Source: Deinandra increscens subsp. villosa (lineage: Eukaryota > Streptophyta > Magnoliopsida > Asterales > Asteraceae). Taken from it: 64,000 nt of DNA. The stretch's first letter is position 1. Every line of letters begins with the position of its first letter. This document shows positions 9,868 to 21,700 of this stretch, piece after piece. Position numbers and translations under genes: made by a program. Below the pieces are notes generated by a model. The model was given only the letters and a program-made list of their open reading frames with translations, made no database searches and had not been told where the DNA came from. The stretch covers positions 33,443,828 through 33,507,827 of the forward strand of contig JBCNJP010000010.1 in assembly GCA_039602395.1 (NCBI GenBank). Reading direction: 5' to 3'.

Positions 9868-11036
9868 GGCTGCATGGACCTCATCGTTGGTGACGGGAAG
9901 AGGGTCCCAGTGCTTGCTGCTGGCACTTATTCTTTTTCATGCTCTATTGGCCTTGTAGTTAATTTGATTAACTGTTTATGTGCACCTGGTTTATCCAGAA
10001 ACATTATTTCTGTCTCTTCATTATTTGAATAAGGATTTCGATATAAATTTAATGGAAATGTGATTTCTGCTTACCTTAATGATATCTTTTATTTCGAGGC
10101 TAAACCTCGACATGGAATATATGAGATAGATGTTCAAACAAACGACCAGCTCTATCATGTTTCTAAAAGAAACAAAGCTGACAGTAACGAATCCTCGTTA
10201 TGGCACCATAGACTTGGTCACATAAGCAAGGCCCGCATTAAGAAGTTGCAAACTGCTGGCATTCTCGAATCCCAAGATGCAGATTCCTTCGATGAGTGCG
10301 AGTCGTGCTTATCTGGTAAATTAACCTAGCCACCCTTCACCCACACAGGTGAACGGGCCCAAGGCTTGTTGGGCATTATTCACACCGACGTGTGTGGACC
10401 CTTTCGAACCGAGACGAGAAATCGTGAACGGTACTTCGTGACTTTCATCGATGACACTACAGCAGATATGCCTACGTCTATCTGATGAAACACAAACATG
10501 AAACTTTTGAAAAGTTCAAAGAGTTTCAAAACGAAGTACAAAATCAGCTTACTCGAACTATTAAAATACTTCGATCCGATAGAGGCGGTGAATACCTAAG
10601 CGTTGAATTCCTGAATCATCCGAAGAAATGTGGAATCATTTCACAACCTACTCCACCTGGCACACCCCAGTTAAATGGCGTTAGTGAAAGGAGGAATCGA
10701 ACTCTACTTAACATGGTTCGATCGATGATGTGCAGGACGACCTTGCCACATTCCTTTTGGGGATATGCCATCTTGACCGCTGCTCGCCTAATAAATCTGG
10801 CACCGACCAAGAAAGTAGGGAAGACCCCATATGAGATATGGAATGGTTCTCTTCCTAAATTATCATACCTCAGGGTATGGGGATGTGATGCTTATGTCAC
10901 CAGTGAATCTGACAATAAGCTCGATCCCCGAGGCGAAAAGGTAACTTTCGTTGGATACTATTGTAATACCGGATATTACTTTTACCATCCAGATGCAAAC
11001 ACAGTTTCCATCAAAAGGAAAGGTAAATTTCCTTGA
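9868..11036 (+). pseudogene. pol: Copia protease end, GAG-pre-integrase and integrase, broken
   Basis: Protease remnants (LIVGDGKRVPVLAAGTYS) lead to the pre-integrase zinc region in 10060-10329 with LWHHRLGHISK and the C-x2-C of DECESCLSGK. A stop follows at 10327-10329. The integrase core then resumes with HTDVCGPFRTETR (first catalytic D), a frame break near 10460, a second D in ILRSDRGGEYLSVEF, and the glutamate in GVSERRNRTLLNMVR. Downstream are SFWGYAILTAARLIN and WGCDAYV. The open part ends at 11034-11036 by another frame break. The enzyme would insert the cDNA into the genome but cannot be made whole from this copy. Confidence 0.85.
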
Positions 11037-12376
11037 GAAAGAATTTCTTGCTCGAGGAACAAATAGTGATCCAGTGGATCTTGAAGAAATTCGAGATACA
11101 CCTAACCCTGAGACGGTCGCTGTGTCTGACCGACAAGATGTTGTCGCACCATCAGACCCAAACACAAGCACAAGCGTTCGTAGGAGCGAAAGAACACGAT
11201 ATGAACCTGATAGATACCTTGGATATCATGAGGCCTTCGACGTTCTGTTAATAGCCGATTCTAACGATGAACCTATTAACTACAAAGCTGCTATGTCAGA
11301 TCCGGAATCTGATAAATGGCATGAAGCCATGAACGCTGAGATGCAATCCATGAGTGACAATCACGTCTGGGACTTGATTGAGCTACCCCCCGGCACACGG
11401 GCAGTATGAAGCAAGTGGATCTTTAAAAGAAAAACTGACATGCATGGAAATGTGCAAACCTACAAGGCACGGCTTGTAGCGAAAGGTTTCACTCAAACCC
11501 AAGGGATTGACTATGATGAGACTTTTTCGCCCGTTTTCATGATCAAATCGATCAGGATTCTTCTTGCCATAGCCGCATACCATGACTATAAGATATGGCA
11601 AATGGACGTTAAAACCGCCTTCTTGAATGGACAACTTGAAGAGGATGTCTACATGGTTCAGCCTGATGGTTTTGTCGATCCAGAGAATCCAAACAAGGTT
11701 TGCAAGCTAAGCAAGTCCATTTATGGACTCAAGCAGGCATCTCGAAGCTGGAATCTTCGTTTTGATCAAAAGGTCAAAGAGTTTCGTTTTGATCAAAATA
11801 AAGATGAGCCTTGTGTTTACAGAAAGGCAAGTGGGAGCGCTGTATCATTTCTCGTACTGTACGTGGACGATATACTGATCATAGGAAACAACATACCCAT
11901 GCTTAACAATGTTAAGAAATGGCTTTCATCTTGTTTTGCTATGAAAGACCTTGGAGAAGCCGCTTACATTCTGGGAATTAAAATTCACAGAGATCGATCT
12001 AAGCGCCTTTTGGGACTCAGTCAAAGCACATACGTTGATAAGATCATAGCTCGGTTCAACATGAGCAATTCCAAGAAGGGAACCGTTCCCATGACTAAGG
12101 GAACAATCTTGGACAAATCTCAAGCACCTAAAACGGAGCGCGAGATAAGCCAAATGGCATCGATCCCATTTGCCTCTGCTATTGGATCTATCATGTATGC
12201 CATGCTTTGCACACGACCGGATGTCTCGTATGCATTGAGCGTGACAAGTCGGTACCAACAGACGCCAGGACTAGCTCACTGGACGGCTGTAAAGAACATA
12301 CTAAAATACTTGAGAAACACCACTGATATGTTTCTCGTATACGGAGGTGTTGATGAAGAGCTCACTGTAAGATGTT
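10951..12376 (+). pseudogene. pol: Copia reverse transcriptase, one stop, interrupted by the LINE
   Basis: The frame 10951-11409 carries the linker (RRSERTRYEPDRYLGY, WHEAMNAEMQSM) and stops at TGA 11407-11409. The same frame then continues KQVDL-like into RT at 11440. RT motifs present: ARLVAKGFTQTQGIDYDETFS, MDVKTAFLNG, VCKLSKSIYGLKQASRSWN and the catalytic LYVDDILIIG at about residue 145 of the 11440-12390 frame. The frame runs into the LINE at 12377, where the natural reading (VRCYTDAS) is cut after VRC; the missing half lies at 13473-13964. Confidence 0.88.
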
Positions 12377-13472
12377 TTTTTTTTGGGTAAAGGATTACCC
12401 CGGTGATTCTTTATATATACCGCAAAACAGAACAAGTAACAAGGAGAGCCCTTGCTAGTTCATGTTTGGGACAATCCCCAAAACATGTAGAAAAAAGAAA
12501 AAAAAACACAAGGAAAAACCAGAGTAAAACAACCACCTAACACAAATTAGGAAAACAACCACACTAGGAACTACGTCCCGCCATCAGCCTCAGTAATATT
12601 GCCACCAATATTCCATCGATCAAGGATGCAACGAGCTCTCTGATTCTTCCTCAACTTGAGACCCATCAACCTGCTACGCACAGTGTCCCGGATGATAGAA
12701 GCAAGAGCGTCTGGAGGTCTAGCATGATTCTGAAAAATCCGATTGTTCCTCTCCTGCCAAATATAGTATGCAGAAGCATGAACCACCAGCTTAGCCACAA
12801 CATTCCAAAGAAGAAACATGACTATCAACGAAGCAACTAGTAATAGCCGTCCACGTCGGCACAACACTCGAGAGGCAAGTCCACTGCCGAACAATACACC
12901 AAACCTGCGAGGAAAACTGGCACTCGAAAAAAAGGTGGCCATGCGAATCCAAGGCCCTGTAGCAAAGCAAGCAGCACATCATGTTCATGTTACCTCTTAT
13001 ACTAGCATCCCAAGCCATGATTTTATCTTGCGTTAGGAGCCGCTCACGTAAGATCAGCCAAACCAGAAAAGCATGACGAGGGATACACTGGGCAAACCAG
13101 ACAAGCCCAGCCCAAGCAACCATAGGCCCATGAGTTCTAATCGAATCCCAAACCAAACCCGATGAAAAGTCATGCCAATTGTCACCACTTTTCCATTTAA
13201 TTTGATCCACCTCACCATCCGTGAGCACCATATCAGTAATTTCACTAAGAACGGGGAATCGGTCGACCCAATCACTAGGCCATAAAGCACCCTCCTGGTT
13301 GAGAACATCAGCCACAAAAGAGTTAGTAGAAAAGCCTGCACTATATATAGTACGATGAGTTAAGTAACGACACAATGGTCCAGATTCAGACCATGTGTCG
13401 TACCAAGCCGACGTGCTCTTCCCATCACCAAGCACAGACCAGATGAAAGGCCGAATCAAGTGGCGAATCGAA
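12377..13472 (-). mobile_element. 5'-truncated L1-type LINE (1096 bp) inserted antisense in the copia pol
   Basis: Flanked by a 16 bp target-site duplication ctcactgtaagatgtt at 12361-12376 and 13473-13488. On the minus strand the element ends in a short poly-A tail (T run to 12384 on the plus strand), as expected for target-primed reverse transcription. Its coding part is the C-terminal end of LINE ORF2. Removing the insert and one TSD copy rejoins the copia RNase H in frame. Confidence 0.93.
12571..13472 (-). pseudogene. LINE ORF2 C-terminus: post-RT region with zinc-binding RT domain (zf-RVT)
   Basis: Frame 13477-12791 reads through WSVLGDGKSTSAWYDTW and WKSGDNWHDFSSG to the zf-RVT signature PRHAFLVWLILRERLLTQD and CLLCYRALDSHGHLFFEC (C-x2-C, then H and C). 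A frameshift near 12830 moves the reading to frame 12942-12571, which carries AYYIWQERNNRIFQNHARP and ends at a natural stop. ORF1, endonuclease and RT are absent because of 5' truncation. This part of ORF2 is thought to help bind the element RNA; the copy is dead. Confidence 0.88.
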
Positions 13473-13964
13473 CTCACTGTAAGATGTTACACTGACGCTA
13501 GTTTTCAGACTGACCGAGATGACTCTCGCTCACAGTCAGGATTCGTATTCACTCTTAACAGAGGGGTTGTTTCTTGGAGAAGCTCAAAACAGCCAGTAGT
13601 AGCTGATTCTACTACTGAATCCGAATATATAGCCGCCTCAGAAGCTGCTAAAGAAGCCGTGTGGATGAAGAAGTTCATATCCGATCTTGATGCTATGCCA
13701 AGTATCAGGCAACCCATCGAGATGCTGTGCGATAACACAGGCGCTATAGCTCAAGGCAAAGAGCAAGGGTCTCATAAGAAGGCCAAGCACGTCCTGAGGA
13801 AATTCCACTACATAAGAGAAGTAGTCGAAAGAAATGAAATCAAAATAAGCAAAGTACACATAGATCAAAACTTAGCTGATCCCTTTACTAAGCCTATGAC
13901 TCAGGAGACTCATATACGCCACAGAGAAGCGATAGGGCTTAGATTAGCTAAAGACATGTCTTGA
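13473..13964 (+). pseudogene. pol: Copia RNase H, 3' half of the interrupted pol
   Basis: After the target-site copy the pol frame resumes: CYTDASFQTDRDDSRSQSG, VSWRSSKQPVVADSTTESEY and MLCDNTGAIAQGK carry the copia RNase H acidic residues. KHVLRKFHYIREVVER and ADPFTKPM complete the domain, and a natural TGA ends it at 13962-13964. The part itself is open; it is called broken because the LINE separates it from RT. Confidence 0.9.
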
Positions 13965-14786
13965 TTCGGTATTTGGATGTATGAACACCAGCAGTTATCT
14001 ATATTATTCTTATTGCATCTGGCTTTATGCAATAATGAATTACATAACTGTGTTCACTATTTATACGTTTAATCCTTGGACAATAAGTTCTTGTCCTAAA
14101 TGTCCGTAGTCGATTAGTTAGTGGGAGCTATACTAAAGTAAGACTATTGTAACTGCTTGAACCTTAAAGTTGGTTAACGTTCAAACTCACGGACCTCATT
14201 GGTGAATGGCGTTGGACGTAACTCGCATCATGCAACGCAAACAAAGAAGTCTTGCTTGCTTGATTAATGCATGCTCTAATGTATCCTTAGACCTGAGACG
14301 CATATTCGAACTCCCTTATACTAAAGAACATTCTTTGATTATAGCCTAACGTTGTCGCATACCTGCCAGCCATAACGGTTATTTTTGGGAATGGCTCTGA
14401 GGTTTAGTGGGAGTTGTATGCCTCAACAAGGGATTCTGTACTCTTTCTTCGGCAACAGTTGGACATAAAGGCGCCCTCGTTGGTTCCAAGTGATAAGTGT
14501 GAGGCCTCACCCAAACTTACTGTGTGTTTGTTGGATCACTTCGAATTGTATCGAGAACGAAAATCGATGTATAAAATATAAGAGTCCATGTCTCATAATT
14601 CATCAATGTCTTATACAGAAAGGAACATATGACAATGAATGCACAAGTCATGAGTCCGTTTGATGGTCAATCAGATATACTTTGGCTGACGACTTAAAGT
14701 GTCAATATTAGTTGGTGTAGCCATGCATAGCTAGAGTGCCTCTGACTACGCTCGTTAAAATATCGTGTTCAGTCCAAGTGGGAGAC
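13965..14786 (+). other. Copia 3' noncoding region with polypurine tract
   Basis: 822 bp with no supported gene. The last bases, aagtgggagac at 14776-14786, form the polypurine tract next to the 3' LTR. A similar word (agtgggagc) appears at about 14121. Several in-frame stops exist in all frames. Confidence 0.7.
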
Positions 14787-15972
14787 TGTTGGAAACAGGG
14801 TGTCCTGACCCGACGAATTAACCAACCCGACCGATGTTGACCTGTAAGAGTTACACCCGGGTCAATGGACCATAAACTAATTACCCTTTTAATTAGTTAA
14901 TTGAACTGATTGGCGAATAAACAAATACTGATTTATTTATTACGATGACAATTTTAATCGGCTAAATACATTCCCGATTAAAAAGACGGATGAGTTAAAC
15001 TGTTAATGGGTTAACAGTTTAACCCATTGGTGGGCCATGGAGAATTCGCAGAAGGCCATGGTGGGCCCATGGTCTGCGAAATTCTCATATAGGGTGGGGA
15101 GGAGTGGAGATCAAAAAAATTAGTTTTCGAAACCCTAATCTCCTCCTCATCCTCTCTCTCTGCGTCGTAAGCCAAGAAGCAGGAGGAGAAACCCTTTGTC
15201 GTCACCGCTCCTGATCTATCTCCGGTGACACAACCACCACGATTCCCGATGGATCAACGTATCGCGAGTATTATCCAACGACTCGACCAGGAAGCAGCCA
15301 CCGCCCGAGCCAAGGCTGCAAGCCGAGCCGAAGCCGCAGCCGCCGCAGCAGCCCAGGCCGCAGCCACCGCCGTCGCCGCCGTGTCCGCCGACGCATCGCC
15401 GGTTGATCGCCGGCCTTTGGTTCTCGCGTTGCTGGCGCAACCGAGACCACCGCGCCCAGTTCCGTCCTCGTGGCCCGCACCGCTTTACCATCCGGTTGCC
15501 GCCACCTCGTCACCGCCGCTTTCCGGTGACAAGATCATCGTAGGATAGGTCCCCGTCGCGATTCCGGCGGAAGGAGTTTTGTCACCGCCACCGGTGGTGA
15601 AGTTACCACCACCGCCGCCACTGCCATCGCCGCCTCCGATGGCCGCCGGAGTTTCAGTCGAAGATCTGACCCGCAGGTTCGAATCAAATGTTTCAGTTCA
15701 CCCTAGCGCGAGTCCATTGAACTCGGGTGTCTCGAACGGTTGTTCGTAACCCGCCAAGGTATATCTAATCCGTTAGATATTTAATTTGATTATTTATTTA
15801 TTTATTTTAAATAAATATATTTATGTGTTTGTCGTGTCGGTGATTGATCCTATTACAGTTGTGTCCGCGTTTTAATTCGTTTCCGCTGTGAAATTAATTT
15901 AGAATTAATTTAATAAATCGGTTTTAATAAAAATTAAAATCGGTAACCTGGATCCCACTGTAAATACCAACA
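14787..15972 (+). repeat. Copia 3' LTR (1186 bp)
   Basis: Begins TGTTGGAAAC after the purine tract and ends ATACCAACA, followed by the atatg target-site copy. About 22 substitutions and a 4 bp deletion near 15912 separate it from the 5' LTR. The differences concentrate in the last 150 bp. The hairpin and the internal open frame are both preserved. Confidence 0.93.
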
Positions 15973-16483
15973 ATATGAACGATACACATGTTGATAGATA
16001 TAATGAAATAAATACGTGTTTTATAACAAGGATAATTGATATATGTAATATCAAAATGAAATACGTGTTTAAAAATAAATATGATAGAAATAAATGATAA
16101 TCCGAGGAAAATAAGTTTACACGATCATATTATGTTAGATATATGTGTAAATATACACACACGCACACACACACACATATATATAGATATATATATATTC
16201 TAATAGCTTAGATGCATGTTAAATATACATTTGATGAATATATACGTGGAAATACGTGTTAAAATAGTTAAACGTGTGGAAAATAAATAAGAACATATCC
16301 TTACGTTAAACGGATTGTTAAAAATAAATAAATACGTAACGTATACGAGTATTTTACGTACTTAAAATTATTATATGAACCCCTAGGCTTAGAGAATATT
16401 AGAATTATATCCTAAGATGAATTGGAACATTAAATGCTAAGTATGTAAAAGTATGAGGGGCTAAAATGCAAAATAGTGAAAGG
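15973..16483 (+). repeat. Gypsy LTR, second segment
   Basis: Continues the LTR interrupted at 6590, starting with the target-site copy atatg. AT-rich, with repeated words aatacgtgtt and aaaataaata and a small (AC)n(AT)n tract near 16156-16196. Its last 135 bp (16348-16483) recur at 22354-22490. No gene seen. Confidence 0.65.
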
Positions 16484-16484
16484 T

Positions 16485-16541
<57 letters not shown>
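16484..16541. repeat. (TA)n microsatellite
   Basis: About 29 uninterrupted TA units between the gypsy LTR word ggtatacat and the first MITE. It is the first of a series of (TA)n tracts bordering each MITE in this block; the others lie at about 17291-17321, 17501-17549 and 18127-18182. Confidence 0.9.
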
Positions 16542-16544
<3 letters not shown>

Positions 16545-17287
16545 GAGGGTTCTAGAGAAAACCCCCAATTTCTAAAAAACCAAGAAAACCACTTTATTAC
16601 CATTGACCAAATAATTAATGGATTAGATTACTTCTGGCATTTCTATAAATAAAAGGACCCTATGATAAATTGAAAATTAAACCAGAGGGGCATATTTGTA
16701 AAAGACAAATCAAATAATTTTGGAAAACCATCGTCAAATAACAAAATACCTAAATATATTCAAATTTGATTCAGATTTGGAACAAAAACCCACGCAATTT
16801 AAGTATTCGACATTCAAAAACCGAATTGGAAATAGGGCTTTTGGGGAAGAACTGTAGACCTATTGGACTACAAGTGCATTTGGAGGTTTTTTAGTCACCA
16901 TTCATTGATTATGTAGAATATAGAATTTAATTTGCAATCTTCTGAACGTCGACATTGTAGTTGTTTATGTGGGATTTCTTTAAGGTTTTGCATGGTTGTA
17001 TATGAAAGAAGGTGATTACATATATATAACTTGCATGTAAGTGTAAGAATCGTAGAAGGGACTAGCTGCTATTCGTGTTTATTGAATTTAAAGTAATCTC
17101 TGATTACAATTTGCATAAGTGATTACATGAGTGTAACCATTTTACTTTGGTTCCATATGTATAACCATTTTATGAAAATTAAAATTTTCATAAGTAAGCT
17201 GGTGATTACATTTATGTAATCGTGATTACAATTTGCATAAATAAGCTACTGAGTAATTTGGTGTTTACTAAGCTCGTGATTACAATT

Positions 17288-17290
<3 letters not shown>
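16542..17290. mobile_element. Possible (TA)n-flanked element A, about 750 bp, ends poorly defined
   Basis: Bordered on both sides by (TA)n like its neighbours. The left end is ggggagggttctagag. The right end gives gggaattgtaatcac on the other strand, so terminal inverted repeats are weak. Inside are several copies of gattaca-type words (gattacaatttgcata) at 17100-17290. No coding capacity. It may be truncated or belong to a different class from B, C and D. Confidence 0.45.
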
Positions 17291-17321
<31 letters not shown>

Positions 17322-17326
<5 letters not shown>

Positions 17327-17498
17327 TAGGTTCAAATGAGAACTTTTTGTTTTGAGAAATTTTGAGAACTAAATCTCAACCACAAATTTCAAGAGAGGCC
17401 ACTACAATTCATGGGATGGGGGATACATGTAAATAAACTTGTGGCTCAAATTAGTTCTTTTTAGTTCTCAAACCCAATTGGTTCTCAAATGATCCTCT

Positions 17499-17500
<2 letters not shown>
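17322..17500 (+). mobile_element. MITE family B, copy 1 (about 180 bp)
   Basis: Starts gggttaggttcaaatgagaac and ends ggttctcaaatgatcctctcc. The ends are imperfect inverted repeats sharing the words AGG-TCA and TGAGAAC. The centre has a near-complementary pair of ctcaaccacaa and ttgtggctcaaa. Two further copies lie at 23549-23728 (inverted) and 23748-23921, all bordered by (TA)n. Confidence 0.75.
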
Positions 17501-17549
<49 letters not shown>

Positions 17550-17551
<2 letters not shown>

Positions 17552-18123
17552 AGAAGGATAAAATGAAAACCTCTCCGAGTTGGAAAAACCGTAAAAACTA
17601 AGCTAAAAAATTCGTTTTTTGTTCTGAATTTTTTTATGGTGACTCTCTAACTTAAAAAAACACCCTTTATGAAAAAAAAAACGCCGAGTAAATTTAAAAA
17701 AAAATATATTTAAGAACCGATTTATTTGCAAAAAGAAGTTAACCGGCCAGAAAAGACGTTCAAAATTTGTTATTTTTTTAGATGTATTTTTTTTATAGAT
17801 TTTACATTCATTTTTGATAGTTTTGGTGAAAAACAAATAAAAAAGTGCCTAAAGATTTTTTTTTAAAATTATTTACAGATTTTGTTACATATGTAACAAG
17901 GCATTTTACATATGTAATAGGCAAATGTTACATATGTAACATGACGTAACGTCAGATTTCGGAATTTTTTTAAAAAAAAACTACTAGGCGTTTTTTTGAT
18001 TTTTTTCACCATAGGGCTTGTAATAACGCATATAATTACTACAAAAAAAATGAAGAAAAAAAATTCGTTTTGTGGTAGTTTCCACGGTTTTTCCAACTCA
18101 AAGTGGTTTTCATTATATCCATC

Positions 18124-18126
<3 letters not shown>
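17550..18126. mobile_element. MITE family C (about 577 bp)
   Basis: The left end is ggagaaggataaaatgaaaac followed by gagttggaaaaaccg. The right end, read on the other strand, gives ggggatggatataatgaaaac and gagttggaaaaaccg. Terminal inverted repeats therefore extend about 45 bp with few mismatches. Both sides are (TA)n. Inside is an A/T-rich core with three tacatatgtaaca palindromes near 17886-17942. No supported gene. Confidence 0.75.
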
Positions 18127-18182
<56 letters not shown>

Positions 18183-18185
<3 letters not shown>

Positions 18186-18754
18186 GGAAAGTTATTGTAC
18201 AAAGGGCAATTTACGTGCGAAGCATGCGAAGGGGGGTAAATTTGTCCGCGCGCGTTTGATGATAATCACGCAAGTTATATTGATAATCACACAAGCTATA
18301 TTCGATAATCACACAAGCTATATTCAATAATCACGCAAGCTATATTTTATAATCACGCAGGTTATATTTTATAATCGCGTAAGTTATATTTCATAATCAC
18401 GCAAGTTATACGAGAGCATATAAGTGAATTTGAAAAAAAAAGTTTTTTTCCTTAAAAAAAGTATAGCAATACTATACTCTAATTAAAGAGAATAAAATAC
18501 TCGCTTTTATGGTGATTTTTTTTTTGTAAAAATAATGTCGTATAAAAAGTTATGGATGTTTAAAAAAACTAGGGGAACTTGAAAAAAGTCAACAATTGTA
18601 GGTTCGACCAATTCTACCCCTCCAGATTCTTCTCACGCTTATTTTCTTCTTCTTTTTATCTCAATTAGATATAATAGATCTGGACCATTCATCTTCCAAA
18701 ATCAATGTCCTACACTTCGCACGCAAATGTTCTTTTTTATTTGAACTTTCACCT
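18183..18754. mobile_element. MITE family D, copy 1 (about 570 bp) with an internal minisatellite
   Basis: The left end aagggaaagttattgtac and caatttacgtgcgaagc is mirrored at the right end, where the other strand reads aggtgaaagttcaaataa and catttgcgtgcgaagtg. Both sides carry (TA)n. The interior holds seven 21-22 bp tandem units (18261-18411). A second copy at 23933-24357 stops abruptly in the middle. No coding capacity. Confidence 0.72.
18261..18411 (+). repeat. Minisatellite, about 7 x 21-22 bp (gataatcacgcaagttatat)
   Basis: Units vary by one or two bases (acgcaagttatatt, acacaagctatattc, acgcaagctatattt). The same array with the same order of unit variants is in the second copy at 24011-24160, so it predates the spread of both copies. 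Confidence 0.85.
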
Positions 18755-21700
18755 ATATATATATAAATATACATGTACGTATATATATGTATATCATCAT
18801 ACGTGTCCCAAGCCTTAGAAACATTTATAAATATGTCTCATAAAGTTTTAGAGCATAAAATAACAGTTTCGTGGAAATCTAGGGCTTAAAATGTAAATAT
18901 AAAGTTAAGGGACCAAAACTATCAAACTGCGAAAGTTGCCTCGTGGTACGTGAGCCCCCCACCCCCCCTTGCGGTACGCGAGCCGTATCAGCGACCAGAT
19001 TTCATGTTTTCGCTTGTTTCTTGCCACGTCCACTTACTTGCAGCCCCAAATTATTCGTATACGCGTCTTTTTTGGCTGGCTTATCATCATAGACACATGG
19101 AGGGGATTGAGGTGCATATTAGGACTATAAATACAGCCCCTAACATCCGTTTTTCTTCACCAATTCACTGATTCTTCCTCCTAAAAACCCTAAACGATCC
19201 CAGAACTTATTCAGCTTAATACAGGCAAACGATGAAGAATCAAGAGCTGAATTTTTGCAGTCACTCTTCATTTGGTATGATCTAAGATAACCCATCTCAG
19301 TTTCTGATAATAGTGTCTCTAAGTATGTTTTCTAAAAGTATGTAAAAATCAGGGTTCTTGAGCTTGTTTTGCCAAAAGCGGGTGATCGGGTGGGAATTAG
19401 GGTCTGAATAGTTTTAGGTAATCCTAAAATATGTATTTTAAGAAAGCCCTAAGTTTATTTCACAATTGGAAAAGTTTTGGTAAAGGTTTTGTTAACGGGT
19501 CAAAATTAGGGTTTTCGTAACGTTGTTCTGCCTAAATTGAGTAAACGGTGTTGAAATAAGCTTTGATAATTTAAAGCATATTATAAAATGTTATAATGGA
19601 TAATACCATAAGTCGGATTTGAATAAAAATGAGTTTTGATAAAGAAATGAGAAAAAAGGGAAATTAGGGTTTTGAAATAAGGTTATTTAATATAAAATAA
19701 TCTAGTGGGTGTGGGGATTTGATTTTTGAAATAATACCATGTTTACATATATAATAAGTATATATGAAGTTAAAATGGATAAATGATAAAGTATTAAAGA
19801 TACCGAGTTAATCGGATATTTAGAAGTTCGTGCGGATCGGAAGGGTAAGCGCCTGTACATTGGGGTTTCTAGCAAAGCGGAGGTGTCGCATAAATCCCAA
19901 ATAGGACCTGGCATACCTCACTGGGCGATCCTGGAGTGAGCGTTTACTTATAGGAAATGCGCGTTAAAAGAAAATGATAACTCTCTAAAGGGCATTTTGG
20001 TCATTTTGACCTTTAAAATGGGATAAACTTAATAATTGAATATTATTAAGATAATAAGATAATAAAATAAACATAGGAAGTGTATATTATATAAAACCTT
20101 GCGTTAAGGCCATACAATACGCGATTAGGTTTAATTGGAAGGCATAGCGGAGATTTTGCCTGACTTAACTGCTTAAGAGAATAAGGTGAGTTCTATGAGC
20201 CCACTCTTAATTGAATGTTTTAAATGTTTTCGGGCTGATATACTTACAAATGTTATGAAAATATATTCAAATGTTTTATAACTGAGATAATGGCTATTTT
20301 AACTGTTAGAATTGTTAAAAGGTTTTTGATTGATATATACGTGAAAGATTATGAAAATGTTATGAAAATGATTATTGATAAAATGTCTTACAATATTAAA
20401 CTGTTAAATGGTTGTTGATTTGAAATATACGTGAAAAGGTTATGATAATTATGGGTGAAATATCCTAAACTATTAAATTGTTAAACTGCTTTAGGAATGA
20501 TATGCATGGGAAATGTTAAGGAAATGCGTTAAAATACCTTTTACCTGTTTTGTGCCGATACATATACGTGAAATGTTCTAAGGCCCTGTAACTGTTATAA
20601 ATGAAGATTACCTATTATAAACTATTTTCAGTAAGGTTATAGTAAACGGGTAATGTAAAGGATGAAACTTTTATATATAAAGTTTTGATAAATGAAAAAT
20701 GTAAACGTTTGGTCTAAGCTTGCATATGTGAATAAGTGTTGGGTAAATATGATCTTATTGGCCTTGTTGTGATTGTAATATGTAATCTATACTGGAATGA
20801 TCCTATATCATATCCGTTTGTATTTAAGGTGTGGTGGATATGCTGTGGTAATTCCTATATATAAACACCCATAATACAATAGGAAATGTTATAGATTCAG
20901 TCCAATGTAGGTTTCACTGAAGTTTAACAAGACAAATAACATTATATTATAAAACGCTTATTCCATAAACGAGTGATGGACGGGTGTTGAAAAGGTTATG
21001 AGTCCAAATAAAAAGGTTATTTAAATGGACTTTTGAAAAGGTTGAATATGTTTTAATCTAAGCAGATATTGTCTAGTGAAAAGGGAAAAGGTGGTTGTAC
21101 AACTAGAAGCAGGGAATGACGGTTCTCCGGGGTAGTGACAGCTGCTCTATTGAAAAGGTACTCGGGTGGCGACGGTTGCCCGAGGAACTAACGTGGTTCC
21201 AATAGGAAATGGTTGGTAAATAAATGACTGCTTATAATATTTCCTATAAGTCTTTTATACCTAATGATTATTTACACAAGAGAGGGTCTAGGAGACCCAA
21301 AGTACTTTAAGTACTAAATTGTTTTTATTATGATCTAAAGGTTATGTCTTGGTATAATACTGTTATGTTTATACATGTTAAATGGTTGAATGGTTAAATG
21401 ATTAAAGGGTTAATTGGTTAGATGTTTTGGTATAACTTTGTTATGTCTTATACCTGATAAATGTTTAAAGGTTATATTTTGGTATAATGCTTATACCTGA
21501 TAAATATTTAAAGGATAATGGTTTTAAAGTTACAGTATAATTCTGTTATGTTTTATACTTTATAAATGTTTAATAAAAATAGGGCCTTTAGGCCCAAGCG
21601 TGGAAATAAACTTCCGAGGCAAAGGTAATGCTTTTTTTAAAACGTAGAACTCACCAGCGTAAGCTGACCTCTCCAAAAAAACATATGTATGTCAGGTGAT

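Larger units (their letters stand above)
6591..15972 (+). mobile_element. Complete Ty1/copia retrotransposon (9382 bp), split by a LINE
   Basis: LTRs at 6591-7780 and 14787-15972, both starting TGTTGGAAAC and ending with CCAACA. The target site atatg is duplicated exactly at 6586-6590 and 15973-15977. A tRNA-Met primer site follows the 5' LTR and a purine tract aagtgggagac precedes the 3' LTR. Domain order is gag, protease, integrase, RT, RNase H, which defines copia. By eye the LTRs differ at about 22 positions plus a 4 bp gap (about 2%), so the insertion is fairly young, yet pol has several stops and frameshifts. Net of the LINE and one TSD copy it is about 8.3 kb. Confidence 0.95.

Noticed and set aside
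10863..11171. Minus-strand frames inside the copia pol
   Set aside because: Antisense shadows of integrase and the RT linker; the plus strand explains the region.
17603..18096. Phe/Lys-rich frames in MITE C
   Set aside because: Poly-A/T translations within a MITE; no start context or family.
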